From Deltaproteobacteria bacterium (GTDB lineage Bacteria > Myxococcota > Kuafuiibacteriia > Kuafuiibacteriales > Kuafuiibacteriaceae), in the NCBI GenBank assembly GCA_016703535.1, contig JADJBV010000001.1:2966001-3030000 (forward strand): a stretch of 64,000 nucleotides of DNA, given 5' to 3'. The translations under genes and the position numbers were made by a program. Below are positions 47,291-57,026 of the stretch, one piece after another. A model generated the notes under the pieces. The model made no database searches. It was not told the origin of the DNA and was given only the letters and a program-made list of their open reading frames with translations. The first letter of the stretch is position 1; each line of letters opens with the position of its first letter.

Positions 47291-49433
47291 GGACAGCCCT
47301 CCCCTGGGCAAACGTCGCCCGCGCCCTGGTCGATCCAACCGCGGATCCGCCCCCGCTCCGACGGGGTCAAACACGCGGTGCGTTCACAACGATCACCGGT
47401 GGTGTCGCGCGGCATCTGGCAACGATCGATGGCCTGGAGCAGACCACTCCGGCCCGGGTCGCAGGCCCGCACCTGGTTGCTGCGGGTCACGTTGGCGTAG
47501 TTGTCCCAGCGTAGGCCGTTGGGTGGGTTGTTGCCCACGTGGCACTGCACACAACGGGCGTCGAAGGTGACCTGCACCGCCGCCTGATAGTCGATGCAGG
47601 CCCCCGGCGGGGTCAGGCATCGCTCGACTCGGTTCTGATCTCGATTGCCCGCCAGGTCGCGGGCCCGCACCACCCAACAGGACTGGACCTCAGGCACCGC
47701 CGGGACCACCAGGCAGCGGTTGTGGGTCACCGCGTAATGGGCCGGGCGATCGAAGTCCTGTTCACCCGGGCGGGTCGCCTCGTAGACGTCGTAGCTGATG
47801 TTGTCGTCCAAGCTGCGATCGTCGGTGGCCAGGTCCCAGCAGAGCTCGACTCGCGCGGCGTCGGTGGCGACGGCCGCGTTCAACCCCAAAAAGTTGGGCG
47901 GGGTGGTGTCGCCGCACGGATCCGAGGCGCTGCAGGATCGCCGGGCCCCTTCACGGATCCAGCGGCGTAGGACCGATCGTTCGGAGGGCGACAGGAACGG
48001 CGAACCATCGAAGGGCATCTGGTTGCCGCAGTAGCGGCCCTCGATCTTTTGCATCAAGGCGCTGCCCTCGGGGTCACAAGCGTCGACGGTCCCCCGGATC
48101 GCCCCACCAGAGAGGAGACCTTCGTAGTTCTCGAGGCGCAGATGACGGCGGGGGGTGGGGCCGCCGTGGCAGTGGGTGCAGCGGGCAGCCAACAACGGCC
48201 GCACGTCGGCTTCGAAGTCCATGACGCACTCGGCGTCGGGGGTGGTCGCGCAGGTGACGACGGTGTTGTTGTCCCGTTGATCGGCCTGATCTCGGGCCCG
48301 CACGGCGAAGCAGAGGCGAACGCCGGGCCCCACGGTGCGACGGACCACGGTGACCCCGGTGACGGTTCGGGTCGGCGGGTCCATAAAACGCACCGCGGCC
48401 CCCAACTCGGCCTCCCAGACGTCGTAGCGCAAGGACTCGGCAGGGGTGCGATCATCGCGACCGGGGGCGTAGTGGAGCTCCAAGGTTCGGGGATCGATCA
48501 CCTTCACCTCGGCCAGGCCCGCAAAGGTGGGCGGCGATCGGTCGTCGCAGACCGAAACCTCGGCGCAGCTTCTGCGCGCCCCGCCCTCGACGAAGCGGGA
48601 CAACCAAGTGATCTGGCCCGGGCTCAAGGGCCGATCGTCCTTCGGCATCTGCACGCCCCGTGGGGGCCGATCCGACAACTTCTGGATCAACCAGCTGGCG
48701 GCGGCGTCGCAGGCCACGACGGTGTTGCCGCGGACGCTCCCAGCCAGGAGACCTTCGTAGGTGTCGAGCGAAAGTCCCAACGGGGCGGCCGCCCCTTGGT
48801 GGCAGCCGGTGCAGCGGCTCAAGATCGGCGCGACCCCGGAGTAGTCGACGCATTCGGGCACCGGCCCCGGCGTCGCCTCGCGCTCGACGGTGTTGCAGTC
48901 GGCGATCCCATCGGCCCCGATCGCCTGAACTCGGAAGTGGTAGGGGGTCCCGGGGCTCAAGCCCTCGACCAGGTACGGCGCGGCCGAGGTGGTGGCCTGA
49001 GGTTCTGCGTCCAACGTTTGGCCCGCGGGGCCGTAGTGGATCGCGTAGCTGACGGGCTCAGCGGCCTGGGCGGGGGTCGCCGGCAGCCACTCGAGGAGCA
49101 CGCTCGTCGCCGACTCGGGGAAGGCGCTCGAGAGGCCCCCAAAGTTGGGCGCCCCGGGACATTGGGGGTGGGGTCATCGGGGCCCGGCACTCGCCCCGGC
49201 GACATTCGCTCCCCAGCTGGGCACCCGGGTCGGCCGAGGCCACACGCCTCGGCGATCGGGCCGAAACGAGCCGCGACCTCGGTGGGTAAACAGAGGCCGT
49301 CGTCGTGGCACACCTCAGCCTCGGCACAGCCGAGATCCGAGCTGCAGGCGGCCCGGGGCAACTCCTTGCGGCAGGCGATCGCCCCCAAGGTCCACAGGAC
49401 CAAGATCCCGCCCCGCGCCCAATCGACCGCCAT
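47287..49433 (-). pseudogene. Three-module heme lipoprotein gene, interrupted by one frameshift
   Basis: The downstream frame (49101-47287 and a little beyond) encodes three repeats, each a fibronectin-III-like stretch plus a cytochrome module with a heme site: CTGCH, CTHCH and CVQCH. Each module has a LxxYEGLLAG-like or DNYANV segment as in planctomycete-type PSCyt1 domains. The upstream frame (from 49433) has the lipoprotein signal LWTLGAIAC and a Cys-rich linker. They join if one C is added in the CCCCACCCCC run near 49160-49176 (product about 715 residues). Start MAVDW at 49433 has GGAA upstream. A sequencing indel is as likely as true decay. Confidence 0.75.
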
Positions 49434-49514
49434 TCGATGTTCCATGCGTCGCACGAGGACGCGCCGGTGCTGAAGAAATTGGGCTCGCCGCAGCGCGGCA
49501 GGGGTAGGGAAAGG

Positions 49515-50999
49515 TCAGAGACCGAGGGAAAGCATGGCGCTTTTGGTGAGGGCCAAAAGCGGCGCCGGGAAGAGCCCCAGCTGGAGCACGAAAAAGGCCG
49601 CCAAGGCCACGCCCAAGGTGAGCTGGGCCGAGCGGGTGGCGGTCGGCGTCGGGCCCGGCTCGGGCACCTCTCGCATGTAGAAGGCCACGATGACCCGCAG
49701 GTAGTAGTAGACGCTGATCAAGGAGCCAGCGATGCCGACCAGGGCCAACCAGGTCTCTTCGGCCCGGATGGCGGCGGTGAACAGGTACAACTTGCCGAAG
49801 AAGCCGCCGGTCGGGGGCATGCCGGCCAGGGCCACCATAAACAAGGACATGGCCATGCCCAAGGCGGGGTGGCGAAAGCCGATGCCCGCGAAGGCGCCGT
49901 AACGCTCCGACTCGGGCCCGCCCTCTTTGCGCTCCAGGAAGGTGAGGACCCCGAAGGCGCCCAAGGTCATGAAGGTGTAGCTGGTGAGGTAGAAGATGAT
50001 CGCCGAGCCAGCGCTGGCTTCACCCCGGGCCGCGGCCACCACGCCGATCAACAAATAGCCGGCGTGAGAGACCGAAGAGTAGGCGAGCATCCGCTTTACG
50101 TTCTGCTGCACCAGGGCCAAGACGTTGCCGACCAAGATGGTCAACACCGCGAGGGCCGAGAGGATCGGGATCCAGGTGGAGTCGGTCTGGGCGCTGACCC
50201 CCAGGCCCGAGTGCACCAGGCGAAGCAGCGCGATGAACGCCGCCGCCTTCACCCCCACCGCCATGAAGCCGGTCACCGGCGTCGGCGCCCCTTCGTAGAC
50301 GTCGGGCGCCCACATGTGGAACGGCACCGCCGCCACCTTAAACGCGAAGCCGATCAAGATCAGCGCGATGCCCAAGGTCAGCAGGGGCGAGCCGGCCTTG
50401 AAGGTGGCCAAGGTCGCGAGCGACACCGAAGCCGTCGCGCCATACACCAACGCGATGCCAAACAAGAGGAAGCCGGTCGCGAAGGCCCCCATCAGGAAAT
50501 ACTTGAGGGCGGCTTCAGTGGAGCGGGGATCGTGGGCCCTGAGGCCGGTCAAGGCGTAGACCGCGATCGACATGGTCTCGAGGCCGAGGAAAAAGGTCAT
50601 CAGATCGCCGGCCATCGACATGATCATCATGCCGACCACCGCGAAGAGGATCAGGCCGTAATATTCGCCGTGATCATGGCCCGCGTTTTTGGCGTAGCTG
50701 GGGGACAACAGGGCCGCCACCAGCCCCGCCGCCGCCACCAAGGCGCTGGCCACCCGAGCGAAGTCGTCGACGATCAGCGGCGCGTTCGCCAGATCGGTGC
50801 CGAACAACAAGGCCCGGGGGGTGCCCACCGCCTTGAGCGAGAGGAACATCGAGAGGCCCAGCCCCACCACCGCCAGGTGAGCGGCGTAGGTCCGATCGGC
50901 TTGGCCCGCGAAGACCTCATACATCAGGAGCAAGATCGCCACCCCGACCAGGAGGAGGCCGGGCAACAGAGGCTCGAGGGCAGGCAGGGAGATGCTCAT
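49515..50999 (-). CDS. nuoN: NADH-quinone oxidoreductase subunit N
   Basis: The 494-residue product has about 14 hydrophobic helices and NuoN signatures: YFLMGAFATGFLLFGIALVY, FKVAAVPFHMWAPDVYEGAP and the PTGGFFGKLYLF loop. It is an antiporter-like proton-pumping subunit of complex I in the cytoplasmic membrane. The ATG lies 3 bases after the nuoM stop. nuoL is not directly upstream here. Confidence 0.95.
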   Translation of the reverse strand: MSISLPALEPLLPGLLLVGVAILLLMYEVFAGQADRTYAAHLAVVGLGLSMFLSLKAVGTPRALLFGTDLANAPLIVDDFARVASALVAAAGLVAALLSPSYAKNAGHDHGEYYGLILFAVVGMMIMSMAGDLMTFFLGLETMSIAVYALTGLRAHDPRSTEAALKYFLMGAFATGFLLFGIALVYGATASVSLATLATFKAGSPLLTLGIALILIGFAFKVAAVPFHMWAPDVYEGAPTPVTGFMAVGVKAAAFIALLRLVHSGLGVSAQTDSTWIPILSALAVLTILVGNVLALVQQNVKRMLAYSSVSHAGYLLIGVVAAARGEASAGSAIIFYLTSYTFMTLGAFGVLTFLERKEGGPESERYGAFAGIGFRHPALGMAMSLFMVALAGMPPTGGFFGKLYLFTAAIRAEETWLALVGIAGSLISVYYYLRVIVAFYMREVPEPGPTPTATRSAQLTLGVALAAFFVLQLGLFPAPLLALTKSAMLSLGL

Positions 51000-51002
51000 C
51001 GT

Positions 51003-52679
51003 TCACTGTTCCTTGACCGGCGCGACCATGTCCAAGCCCCGCAGACCCGGGACCCTCTGGAACGCGCCCGGCGGCGGCCCGCCCGGGTTTTGGCCGCGGA
51101 TCGGCAGCTGGATCGAAGGGGTGGTGGGCCGCATCTGCACGCCGCTGGAGCGCCGCAACGCGCCGGCGTCGGCTTGGTAGTTGGTGCCGCTGCCCTGGTG
51201 CACCAGCTGCACGAAGCGGGTGGAGGCCGGCTCGATCTTGTCGAGGATCGTGCTGGGGTGGAGGCCGAGGAACACCGCCATCACCATCAGGGGCACCAGG
51301 GTCACGATCTCCCGGGCGTTCATGTCCTGGAGGTCTTCGTTGGCGGGGTTCTGGAGTGGCCCAAAGAGTACCCGCTGGGTCATCCACAGCAAGTAGACCG
51401 CCGCCAAGATGACGCCGGTCGCCGCGACGATGGTCCAGATCCGGCCGAGGCCGTGGGGTGAGGTGTAGGTTCCGAGCAACACCAAAAATTCGCCGGGGAA
51501 GCCGGACAAAGCCGGCAGACCCGCGCTGGCCATCACCGTCATCACCAAAAAGAAGGCGAAGATGGGGACCTTCCGGGCGATGCCGCCGTAGTCGGCCAAG
51601 ACCCGGGTGTGGCGCCGCTCGTAGAGCATACCGACCAAAAGGAAGAGGGCCGGGGTGGAGATGCCGTGGGCGATGCAGACGAAGATCGCACCGGCAACAC
51701 CTTCGGTGGTCATCGCCGCGAGGCCGAGCATGCAGAAGCCCAAGTGGCTCACCGAAGAGTAGGCCACCAACTTCTTCATGTCGGGCTGCACCCAAGCGAC
51801 CAAGGCGCCGTAGACGATGCCGATGACCGCCAACCACCCGAGGACCGGCGCCGCGGCCAAGGCGGCGTTCGGGAACATCGGGAAGGCGAAGCGGACGAAG
51901 CCGTAGACGCCCAACTTGAGGAGCACTCCGGCCAAGATCACCGAACCCGCCGTCGGGGCCTCGACGTGGGCGTCGGGCAACCAGGTGTGGACCGGGAACA
52001 TCGGCACCTTGATGGCGAAGGCGATGGCGAAGGCCCAAAAGAGGAGGCGTTCGGTCTGAGGCGCGAAGTCCCGGGTGAGGGCGGTGGCCAAAGAGAAGTC
52101 GAAGCCGCCGGTCGGTTGGGTGGCGACCACCAAGATGGCGACCAACATCAACAAGGAGCCGGCCATGGTGAAGATGAAGAACTTCACCGCCGCGTAGATC
52201 CGGCGTTGACCGCCCCAGATCCCGATCAAGAAATACATCGGGATCAACATCGCTTCCCAGAACAGATAAAAGAGGAAGAGGTCCAAAGAGACGAAGGCGC
52301 CGAGCATGCCCGTCTCCAGCGCCAACATGGCGATCACGAACTCCTTGACCCGATGTTCGACCGCACTCCACGCGCCGAGCAGCGTCAGTGGCATGAGGAA
52401 GGTGGTGAGGATGACCAACACCAAAGAGATGCCGTCGAGGCCGAGGTGAAAGTGGATCCCGAAGGGCTCGATCCAGGCCAGATTCAGCTCCATCTGGTAG
52501 CCGGGGCCCGGGCGGAAGTTGCCCCAAAGCAAGAGGGACAACAGGAAGTTGGCCGTGGTCAGGCCGATCGCCGTCCCCTTCAGGTTGTTGTGATCCCCGG
52601 CCGGAAAGAGGGCCAGGACCAACGCACCAACCAGCGGGAGAAAGACGACCGCGGCCAAGATCTCCGCGGGCTGTAGCAT
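51003..52679 (-). CDS. nuoM: NADH-quinone oxidoreductase subunit M
   Basis: The 558-residue product has the NuoM pattern: GLDGISLVLVILTTFLMPLT, a conserved MLGAFVSLDLFLFYLFWEAM glutamate helix, IKVPMFPVHTWLPDAHVEAP and YSSVSHLGFCMLGL. It is a proton-pumping membrane arm subunit. A C-terminal low-complexity tail of about 60 residues (Pro/Gly/Gln-rich) is unusual. It precedes nuoN by 3 bases; the divergent gap upstream (119 bases) has no nuoL or nuoK. Confidence 0.95.
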   Translation of the reverse strand: MLQPAEILAAVVFLPLVGALVLALFPAGDHNNLKGTAIGLTTANFLLSLLLWGNFRPGPGYQMELNLAWIEPFGIHFHLGLDGISLVLVILTTFLMPLTLLGAWSAVEHRVKEFVIAMLALETGMLGAFVSLDLFLFYLFWEAMLIPMYFLIGIWGGQRRIYAAVKFFIFTMAGSLLMLVAILVVATQPTGGFDFSLATALTRDFAPQTERLLFWAFAIAFAIKVPMFPVHTWLPDAHVEAPTAGSVILAGVLLKLGVYGFVRFAFPMFPNAALAAAPVLGWLAVIGIVYGALVAWVQPDMKKLVAYSSVSHLGFCMLGLAAMTTEGVAGAIFVCIAHGISTPALFLLVGMLYERRHTRVLADYGGIARKVPIFAFFLVMTVMASAGLPALSGFPGEFLVLLGTYTSPHGLGRIWTIVAATGVILAAVYLLWMTQRVLFGPLQNPANEDLQDMNAREIVTLVPLMVMAVFLGLHPSTILDKIEPASTRFVQLVHQGSGTNYQADAGALRRSSGVQMRPTTPSIQLPIRGQNPGGPPPGAFQRVPGLRGLDMVAPVKEQ

Positions 52680-52798
52680 CGCGAAGGGCGGGTACTACGG
52701 TCGGAGGGGGGCGTCAACGACGGCGCCCGGCCCGGAAGTCCCGGGATGGCCACGTTTTTCCGTTTGACTCGGCCCCTGCCCGAAAGGGACGAGGCCCC

Positions 52799-54106
52799 AT
52801 GGGCTGGGCCTTCTTGACCCGGGCCGGCAGTGAGCCGGACCTGATTGACGAGCTGGGGCGGGAAGGATCCCCGCGGCGGGTCGCCGAAGGGGTGGTCTTG
52901 GCCTTGTCCCGACCAAGGAAGAGCGACGGCCACCACGGCGAGTTGACCTTCGCTCGGCAGGCCATGCGGGTCGGCGGCCGGGCCGGCATCGAGGCTGAGC
53001 CGTTGGCCAAGTTGTTGGCCGACCGATTGGGTGAACGGGACGATCCCGAGCCCTTCCAGCTCCAGATCGTGGTCCCGGACTCCAAGGATCCCAAAGATCC
53101 GCGCCGCAAGATCCACAGCCGCTTGGGTGAGCTCCTGCCCCTCGCCTTGGACGCGGTGTTGTCGCCGGCCCAGCGGGCCTTGCGCCAGTCGGGGACCGAA
53201 GCCCAACGGATCCTCCAAGTTTGGATCTTGAGCGAGGCCGAAGTCCTGTACGGCCTGACCCCGACCAAGGCCGCGCTTTCGCCCCACCCGGGCGGAAAGT
53301 TGCGGTTGAAGCGGCCCGATGACGCCCTCTCCCGCTCCGGCTTGAAGTTGGATGAAGCCATCGCGTGGATCGGCCTCGGCCCCGACCGAGGTGATCTGGT
53401 GGTGGACCTGGGCGCGGCCCCTGGCGGCTGGTCCCAGGTGGCGCTGGGCCGTGGGGCCGCGGTGGTGGCGGTCGATCCGGCGGTGGTGAAGCTGGAGGGG
53501 TCCAAAAACCGCTTCACCCACATCCAAGAGAGCGCCTTCACCTTCGCGCCGCCCGAGGCCATGGACTGGCTGCTCTGCGACATGGCCTGGCGACCGCTCG
53601 AGGTCGCTCAGCTGTTGGCCAAGTGGGCGCGGCGCGGTTGGGCCCGCCAGTTGATCGCCAACTTCAAGCTGCCGATGAAGCAGAAGGCCAAGATCTTGCG
53701 AGAGATCCTGGGGATCTTGCGGGACGCGGGCTGGGAAGGCCTGAGATCGCGGCAGCTCTATCACGACCGAGACGAGATCACGATCTTCGGCTGGCTCAAC
53801 GGCGGCATCGTGGCCCGGGGTTGGCAACCGGCCTTCGAGCTGCGGGCCCATCGCAACCAAACCCCCGAAGGCGAAAAGCCGCGCCGCACCGCCCGCAACG
53901 CTCGGGCCCAAGCGGGCAAACAAGGGCGCCCGCCCCGCAGCGCCGAAGACCGGGCCGAGGGGCGCCGTGGACCCCGGGCCCGAACTCAAGGCCCCCGCGG
54001 TCGGGGCGGAGGACGCCCGGGTCCCCGCCGTCCGGGCGGAGGACGCCCGGGTCCCCGCCGTCCCGGTGGAGGCCGCCCCGGAGCGCGCCGAGGCGGCCCG
54101 CGCTGA
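52799..54106 (+). CDS. rlmM: RlmM-like 23S rRNA ribose methyltransferase with RGG-type tail
   Basis: The 435-residue product has an FtsJ/RrmJ-type S-adenosylmethionine domain (LVVDLGAAPGGWSQVALG), preceded by a THUMP-like N-domain (PFQLQIVVPDS) and followed by NFKLPMKQKAK. This is the layout of RlmM, which 2'-O-methylates C2498 in the peptidyl transferase loop. A tail of about 70 residues rich in Arg, Gly and Pro includes 10-residue repeats (GGGRPGPRRP) encoded by a 30-base tandem repeat. The ATG has GAGG upstream. It overlaps none of its neighbours; the CitE-like gene starts 7 bases later. Confidence 0.82.
   Translation: MGWAFLTRAGSEPDLIDELGREGSPRRVAEGVVLALSRPRKSDGHHGELTFARQAMRVGGRAGIEAEPLAKLLADRLGERDDPEPFQLQIVVPDSKDPKDPRRKIHSRLGELLPLALDAVLSPAQRALRQSGTEAQRILQVWILSEAEVLYGLTPTKAALSPHPGGKLRLKRPDDALSRSGLKLDEAIAWIGLGPDRGDLVVDLGAAPGGWSQVALGRGAAVVAVDPAVVKLEGSKNRFTHIQESAFTFAPPEAMDWLLCDMAWRPLEVAQLLAKWARRGWARQLIANFKLPMKQKAKILREILGILRDAGWEGLRSRQLYHDRDEITIFGWLNGGIVARGWQPAFELRAHRNQTPEGEKPRRTARNARAQAGKQGRPPRSAEDRAEGRRGPRARTQGPRGRGGGRPGPRRPGGGRPGPRRPGGGRPGARRGGPR
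54004..54090 (+). repeat. 30-base tandem repeat within the rlmM tail
   Basis: Two exact copies of a 30-base unit lie at 54004-54033 and 54034-54063, followed by a decayed partial copy. Each encodes the decapeptide GGRPGPRRPG (frame shifted by one codon). Such in-frame repeats can expand and contract, so the tail length may vary between strains. Confidence 0.85.
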
Positions 54107-54113
54107 GGTCCCC

Positions 54114-55103
54114 ATGCACCCGGAGTTGGCGCTCTACGCGAAGCCGAAGAAACCTCGCCTGCCGCCCTGCGTGCACTACGCCGGTCAACCCAAGCTGATC
54201 GACAAGGCGCTCCAACTCCAAGCCGAACGAGGGGGACTCTTCGACGTCACCATCGACCTCGAGGACGGCGCCGCCGCTGGGCAAGAGCGGGCCTTGGCCG
54301 AACACGCCGCGGTGATGGTGAGCCGGCCCCGGGAAAAGTGGTGTCGGGTCGGCGTGCGGGTCCACGATCCGCGGCACCCGGCTTTCCTCGAGGATCTGCG
54401 GATCGTCAGCGCGGCCTCGGCCCACCTGGCGTTTTGGGTGGTGCCCAAGGTCAACGGGGTCGACGACGTGCGCTACGCCGCCGCGGCGATCCAGGACGCC
54501 CACCGCGCCCGGGGCGGAGGTGAAGTGGCGCCGCTCCACGTGCTCATCGAGTCCCAAGGTGCCTTGGCCGAGGTGCGCCCGATCGCCGCGTTGCCTCAGG
54601 TCGAGACCTTGGACTTCGGCTTGATGGACTTCATCTCCGATCACCAAGGGGCGATCCCGGCCGAGTGCATGCGCTCCCCCGGGCAGTTCGAGCACGGGCT
54701 GGTGCGGCGGGCCAAACTCGAGCTGGCCGCGGCCGCCTTGGCCCACGGCAAGACGCCGGTCCACAACGTGACCTTGGCGCTCCGGGATCCGGCCCAGGTC
54801 GAGGCCGACGCCCGGCGGGCCAGGAAGGAGCTGGGCTTTTTGCGGATGTGGTCGGTGCACCCGCTCCAGATCGAGCCGATCCTGCGGGGCCTGGCCCCGA
54901 GCGACGAAGAGATCCAGCGGGCCGCCGAGGTGCTGGAGTTGGCCGAGGCCAAAGACTGGGCGCCGATCGAACTTCGAGGCCAACTCCACGACCGGGCCTC
55001 CTACCGCTACGACTGGGACCTGCTGGAGGAGGCCCATCGGGCCGGGCGGCCGCTGCCCGATGGGGCCCGGCGTTGGTTCGAAGCGCCGCCAAAAGACGAG
55101 TAG
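54114..55103 (+). CDS. HpcH/HpaI-type (CitE-like) aldolase/lyase
   Basis: The 329-residue product has a TIM-barrel CitE-like core: FDVTIDLEDGAAAG with the conserved Asp-Leu-Glu-Asp, HVLIESQGAL, and a WSVHPLQI end, as in citrate lyase beta and malyl-CoA lyase relatives. It should cleave or form a C-C bond in an acyl-CoA or keto-acid; the substrate is unknown. A longer in-frame start 49 codons upstream lies inside the rlmM repeat and is rejected. The ATG at 54114 has GAGG five bases upstream. Most likely cytoplasmic. Confidence 0.78.
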   Translation: MHPELALYAKPKKPRLPPCVHYAGQPKLIDKALQLQAERGGLFDVTIDLEDGAAAGQERALAEHAAVMVSRPREKWCRVGVRVHDPRHPAFLEDLRIVSAASAHLAFWVVPKVNGVDDVRYAAAAIQDAHRARGGGEVAPLHVLIESQGALAEVRPIAALPQVETLDFGLMDFISDHQGAIPAECMRSPGQFEHGLVRRAKLELAAAALAHGKTPVHNVTLALRDPAQVEADARRARKELGFLRMWSVHPLQIEPILRGLAPSDEEIQRAAEVLELAEAKDWAPIELRGQLHDRASYRYDWDLLEEAHRAGRPLPDGARRWFEAPPKDE

Positions 55104-55133
55104 TCACAGCCACTTACATCGCATCCTTTTTCT

Positions 55134-57026
55134 GTGAGCCGTTTGGGCCCCGGCCGCCCTCTGTGTTTGGGAGTGCGGGCGAAGTGGCTGCTGATCGTCT
55201 TGTTCGCCTGCGGGGAGGCCACGCCCCCAGTCGCCCCGGGCCTCGGGCTCCAGCGGCTGAACCGACGGCAGTACGATCGTTCAGTCCGGGATCTGTTGGG
55301 CGTCACCGAAACACCGGCCGACACCTTCCCGGAGGACGAACTCCAGCTGAGCTTCGACAACCAGGCCGACGCCCTGCACCTGTCACCGCTCCACCTGGAG
55401 ATGTACCTCAGGGCCGCCGAACGTTTGGCCGAAGCCCTCAGCCCGTCCCCGCCTTCGTCAAGAATCGAGGGCACCTCTTTGCGGGCCGAGGTCGGAGCCA
55501 AACACCGGGACGAAGGTTGGCGCTTTCGCGCTGGAACCTTGACCGTGCCGCTGCCCACCTTGGGGCCGGGGCACTACCGCCTGGGCCTCGACCTTCGAGC
55601 CTTGGAGCCCGGCTCCGCCCCGACGGTGCGGATCGAGTTCGGCGAGTGGCCTCTCGGGGAGGTGCAGCTTTCGGTCGACGGCCCGGCGCTGGAGTTCACC
55701 TTCAGTCAAACGGCCACCGGCACCCCCTCGCTGGGCTTGGTCCTCACCCGCGAAGGTGAAGGGGTGGTCCTCGATTGGGTGCGGATCGACGGGCCTTTGG
55801 ATCCGAACTCCACCGCTTGTGCCGATCGGGTTTGTGCCGCCGAAAAGTTGAGCGCCTGGGCCCGGCGAGCCTTTCGCCGCCCCCTCGATCCGGACCCGCT
55901 GCCGACACTGCTCTCCGTCTACGATCGGGCCTACCAGGACGGCGAGCCCCCGGAGCGGGCCTTGGCCTTGGCCCTCGAGACCATCCTGATGTCGCCCCAT
56001 TTTTTGTTTCGGGTCGAACCCGCCGGGGGTGAAGGGGCGTCGGTCGACGCCTACAGCTTGGCCAGTCGCCTCTCCTATTTTTTCTGGAGCTCCTTGCCCG
56101 ACGACGCGCTCTTGGCCCGGGCCGAAGACGGTTCGCTGTTGGATCCGGTCACTCAAAGGGCCGAGGTGGCGCGGCTGTTGGATGATCCCCGGAGCGCCGG
56201 CCTGATCGAAGGTTTTGGGGAGCAGTGGCTGAGCGGCGAGGCCCTCAAAAAGGCGACGCCCGATCCCGGCACCTATCCCGGACTCGACCCCCAGCTCTTG
56301 AGTTCGGCGGGCACCGAACAACACCTCTTCCTCGAGGCCTTGTTTGCGGAAGACCTGCCGCTGCATTCCGCGGTCTCAGCGGACTTCAGCGTCGTCGACC
56401 CGGTCTTGGCCCGACACTACGGCTGGGCTGATCCGGGGCCGGGTTGGTCCAAAGTCAAAAGTGAAGGCGGGCGCCGAGGTGTGCTCGGCCAGGCGGCCTT
56501 CTTGATCGCCACCGCCCACCCGACCCGAAGCTCACCGGTGCGGCGGGGCAAGTGGATCTTGGAGCGGCTGTTGTGTCAGTCACCGCCGCCGCCACCGCCG
56601 AACATCCCGGGGTTGCCTGAAGGTCCGGGCCGCGGCACGGCCCGGGATCAAGCCGAGGCCCACCGGAGCCGACCCGAGTGCAAGGCTTGCCACGCCGCCA
56701 TCGATCCCCTGGGCCTGGCCCTCGAGCCCTTCGACGGCGTCGGCAGGGCCCGGATCCACGACGACGGCCGGCCGATCGACGCCCGGGGTCAACTTTTGGA
56801 CGGCACGCCGTTCAACGGACCCGCCGAGTTGGCCAGCGTGTTGGCGGCCCGGCCCGAGTTGTCGAGTTGCCTGACCCGCCAGCTCGCGATCTACGGCTTG
56901 GGCCGAGGGATCTTGGAGTCGGAGGCCGAGGCCCTCACCCACTGGTCGAAGAGCCCAGGCTGGCGCTCTTTGGCCAGCGCCATCGCCGAAAGCCCGAACT
57001 TCAGGGCGGCCCGGAGGAGGCACTAG
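55134..57026 (+). CDS. DUF1592-family heme lipoprotein
   Basis: The 630-residue product has a lipoprotein signal (WLLIVLFACGEA). DUF1587/DUF1595-like (LNRRQYDRSVRDLLG), DUF1592 (FRRPLDPDPLPTLLSVYD; ALETILMSPHFLFRVE; SRLSYFFWSSLPDD) and DUF1588/1585-like (LIATAHPTRSSPVRRGKWIL; CKACHAAIDPLGLALEPFDG) segments follow, with one heme-type CKACH. Such genes are paired with DUF1552 genes in Myxococcota and Planctomycetes, often in extracellular cell-surface functions that are not yet defined. The start is GTG at 55134, or GTG at 55173 with GGAG next to it. It stops one base before the DUF1552 ATG. Confidence 0.87.
   Translation: MSRLGPGRPLCLGVRAKWLLIVLFACGEATPPVAPGLGLQRLNRRQYDRSVRDLLGVTETPADTFPEDELQLSFDNQADALHLSPLHLEMYLRAAERLAEALSPSPPSSRIEGTSLRAEVGAKHRDEGWRFRAGTLTVPLPTLGPGHYRLGLDLRALEPGSAPTVRIEFGEWPLGEVQLSVDGPALEFTFSQTATGTPSLGLVLTREGEGVVLDWVRIDGPLDPNSTACADRVCAAEKLSAWARRAFRRPLDPDPLPTLLSVYDRAYQDGEPPERALALALETILMSPHFLFRVEPAGGEGASVDAYSLASRLSYFFWSSLPDDALLARAEDGSLLDPVTQRAEVARLLDDPRSAGLIEGFGEQWLSGEALKKATPDPGTYPGLDPQLLSSAGTEQHLFLEALFAEDLPLHSAVSADFSVVDPVLARHYGWADPGPGWSKVKSEGGRRGVLGQAAFLIATAHPTRSSPVRRGKWILERLLCQSPPPPPPNIPGLPEGPGRGTARDQAEAHRSRPECKACHAAIDPLGLALEPFDGVGRARIHDDGRPIDARGQLLDGTPFNGPAELASVLAARPELSSCLTRQLAIYGLGRGILESEAEALTHWSKSPGWRSLASAIAESPNFRAARRRH

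Noticed and set aside
53967..54113. N-terminal extension of the CitE-like protein
   Set aside because: The extra 49 codons lie inside the rlmM repeat tail in another frame; GAGG and ATG at 54114 give a better start and the conserved fold begins there.
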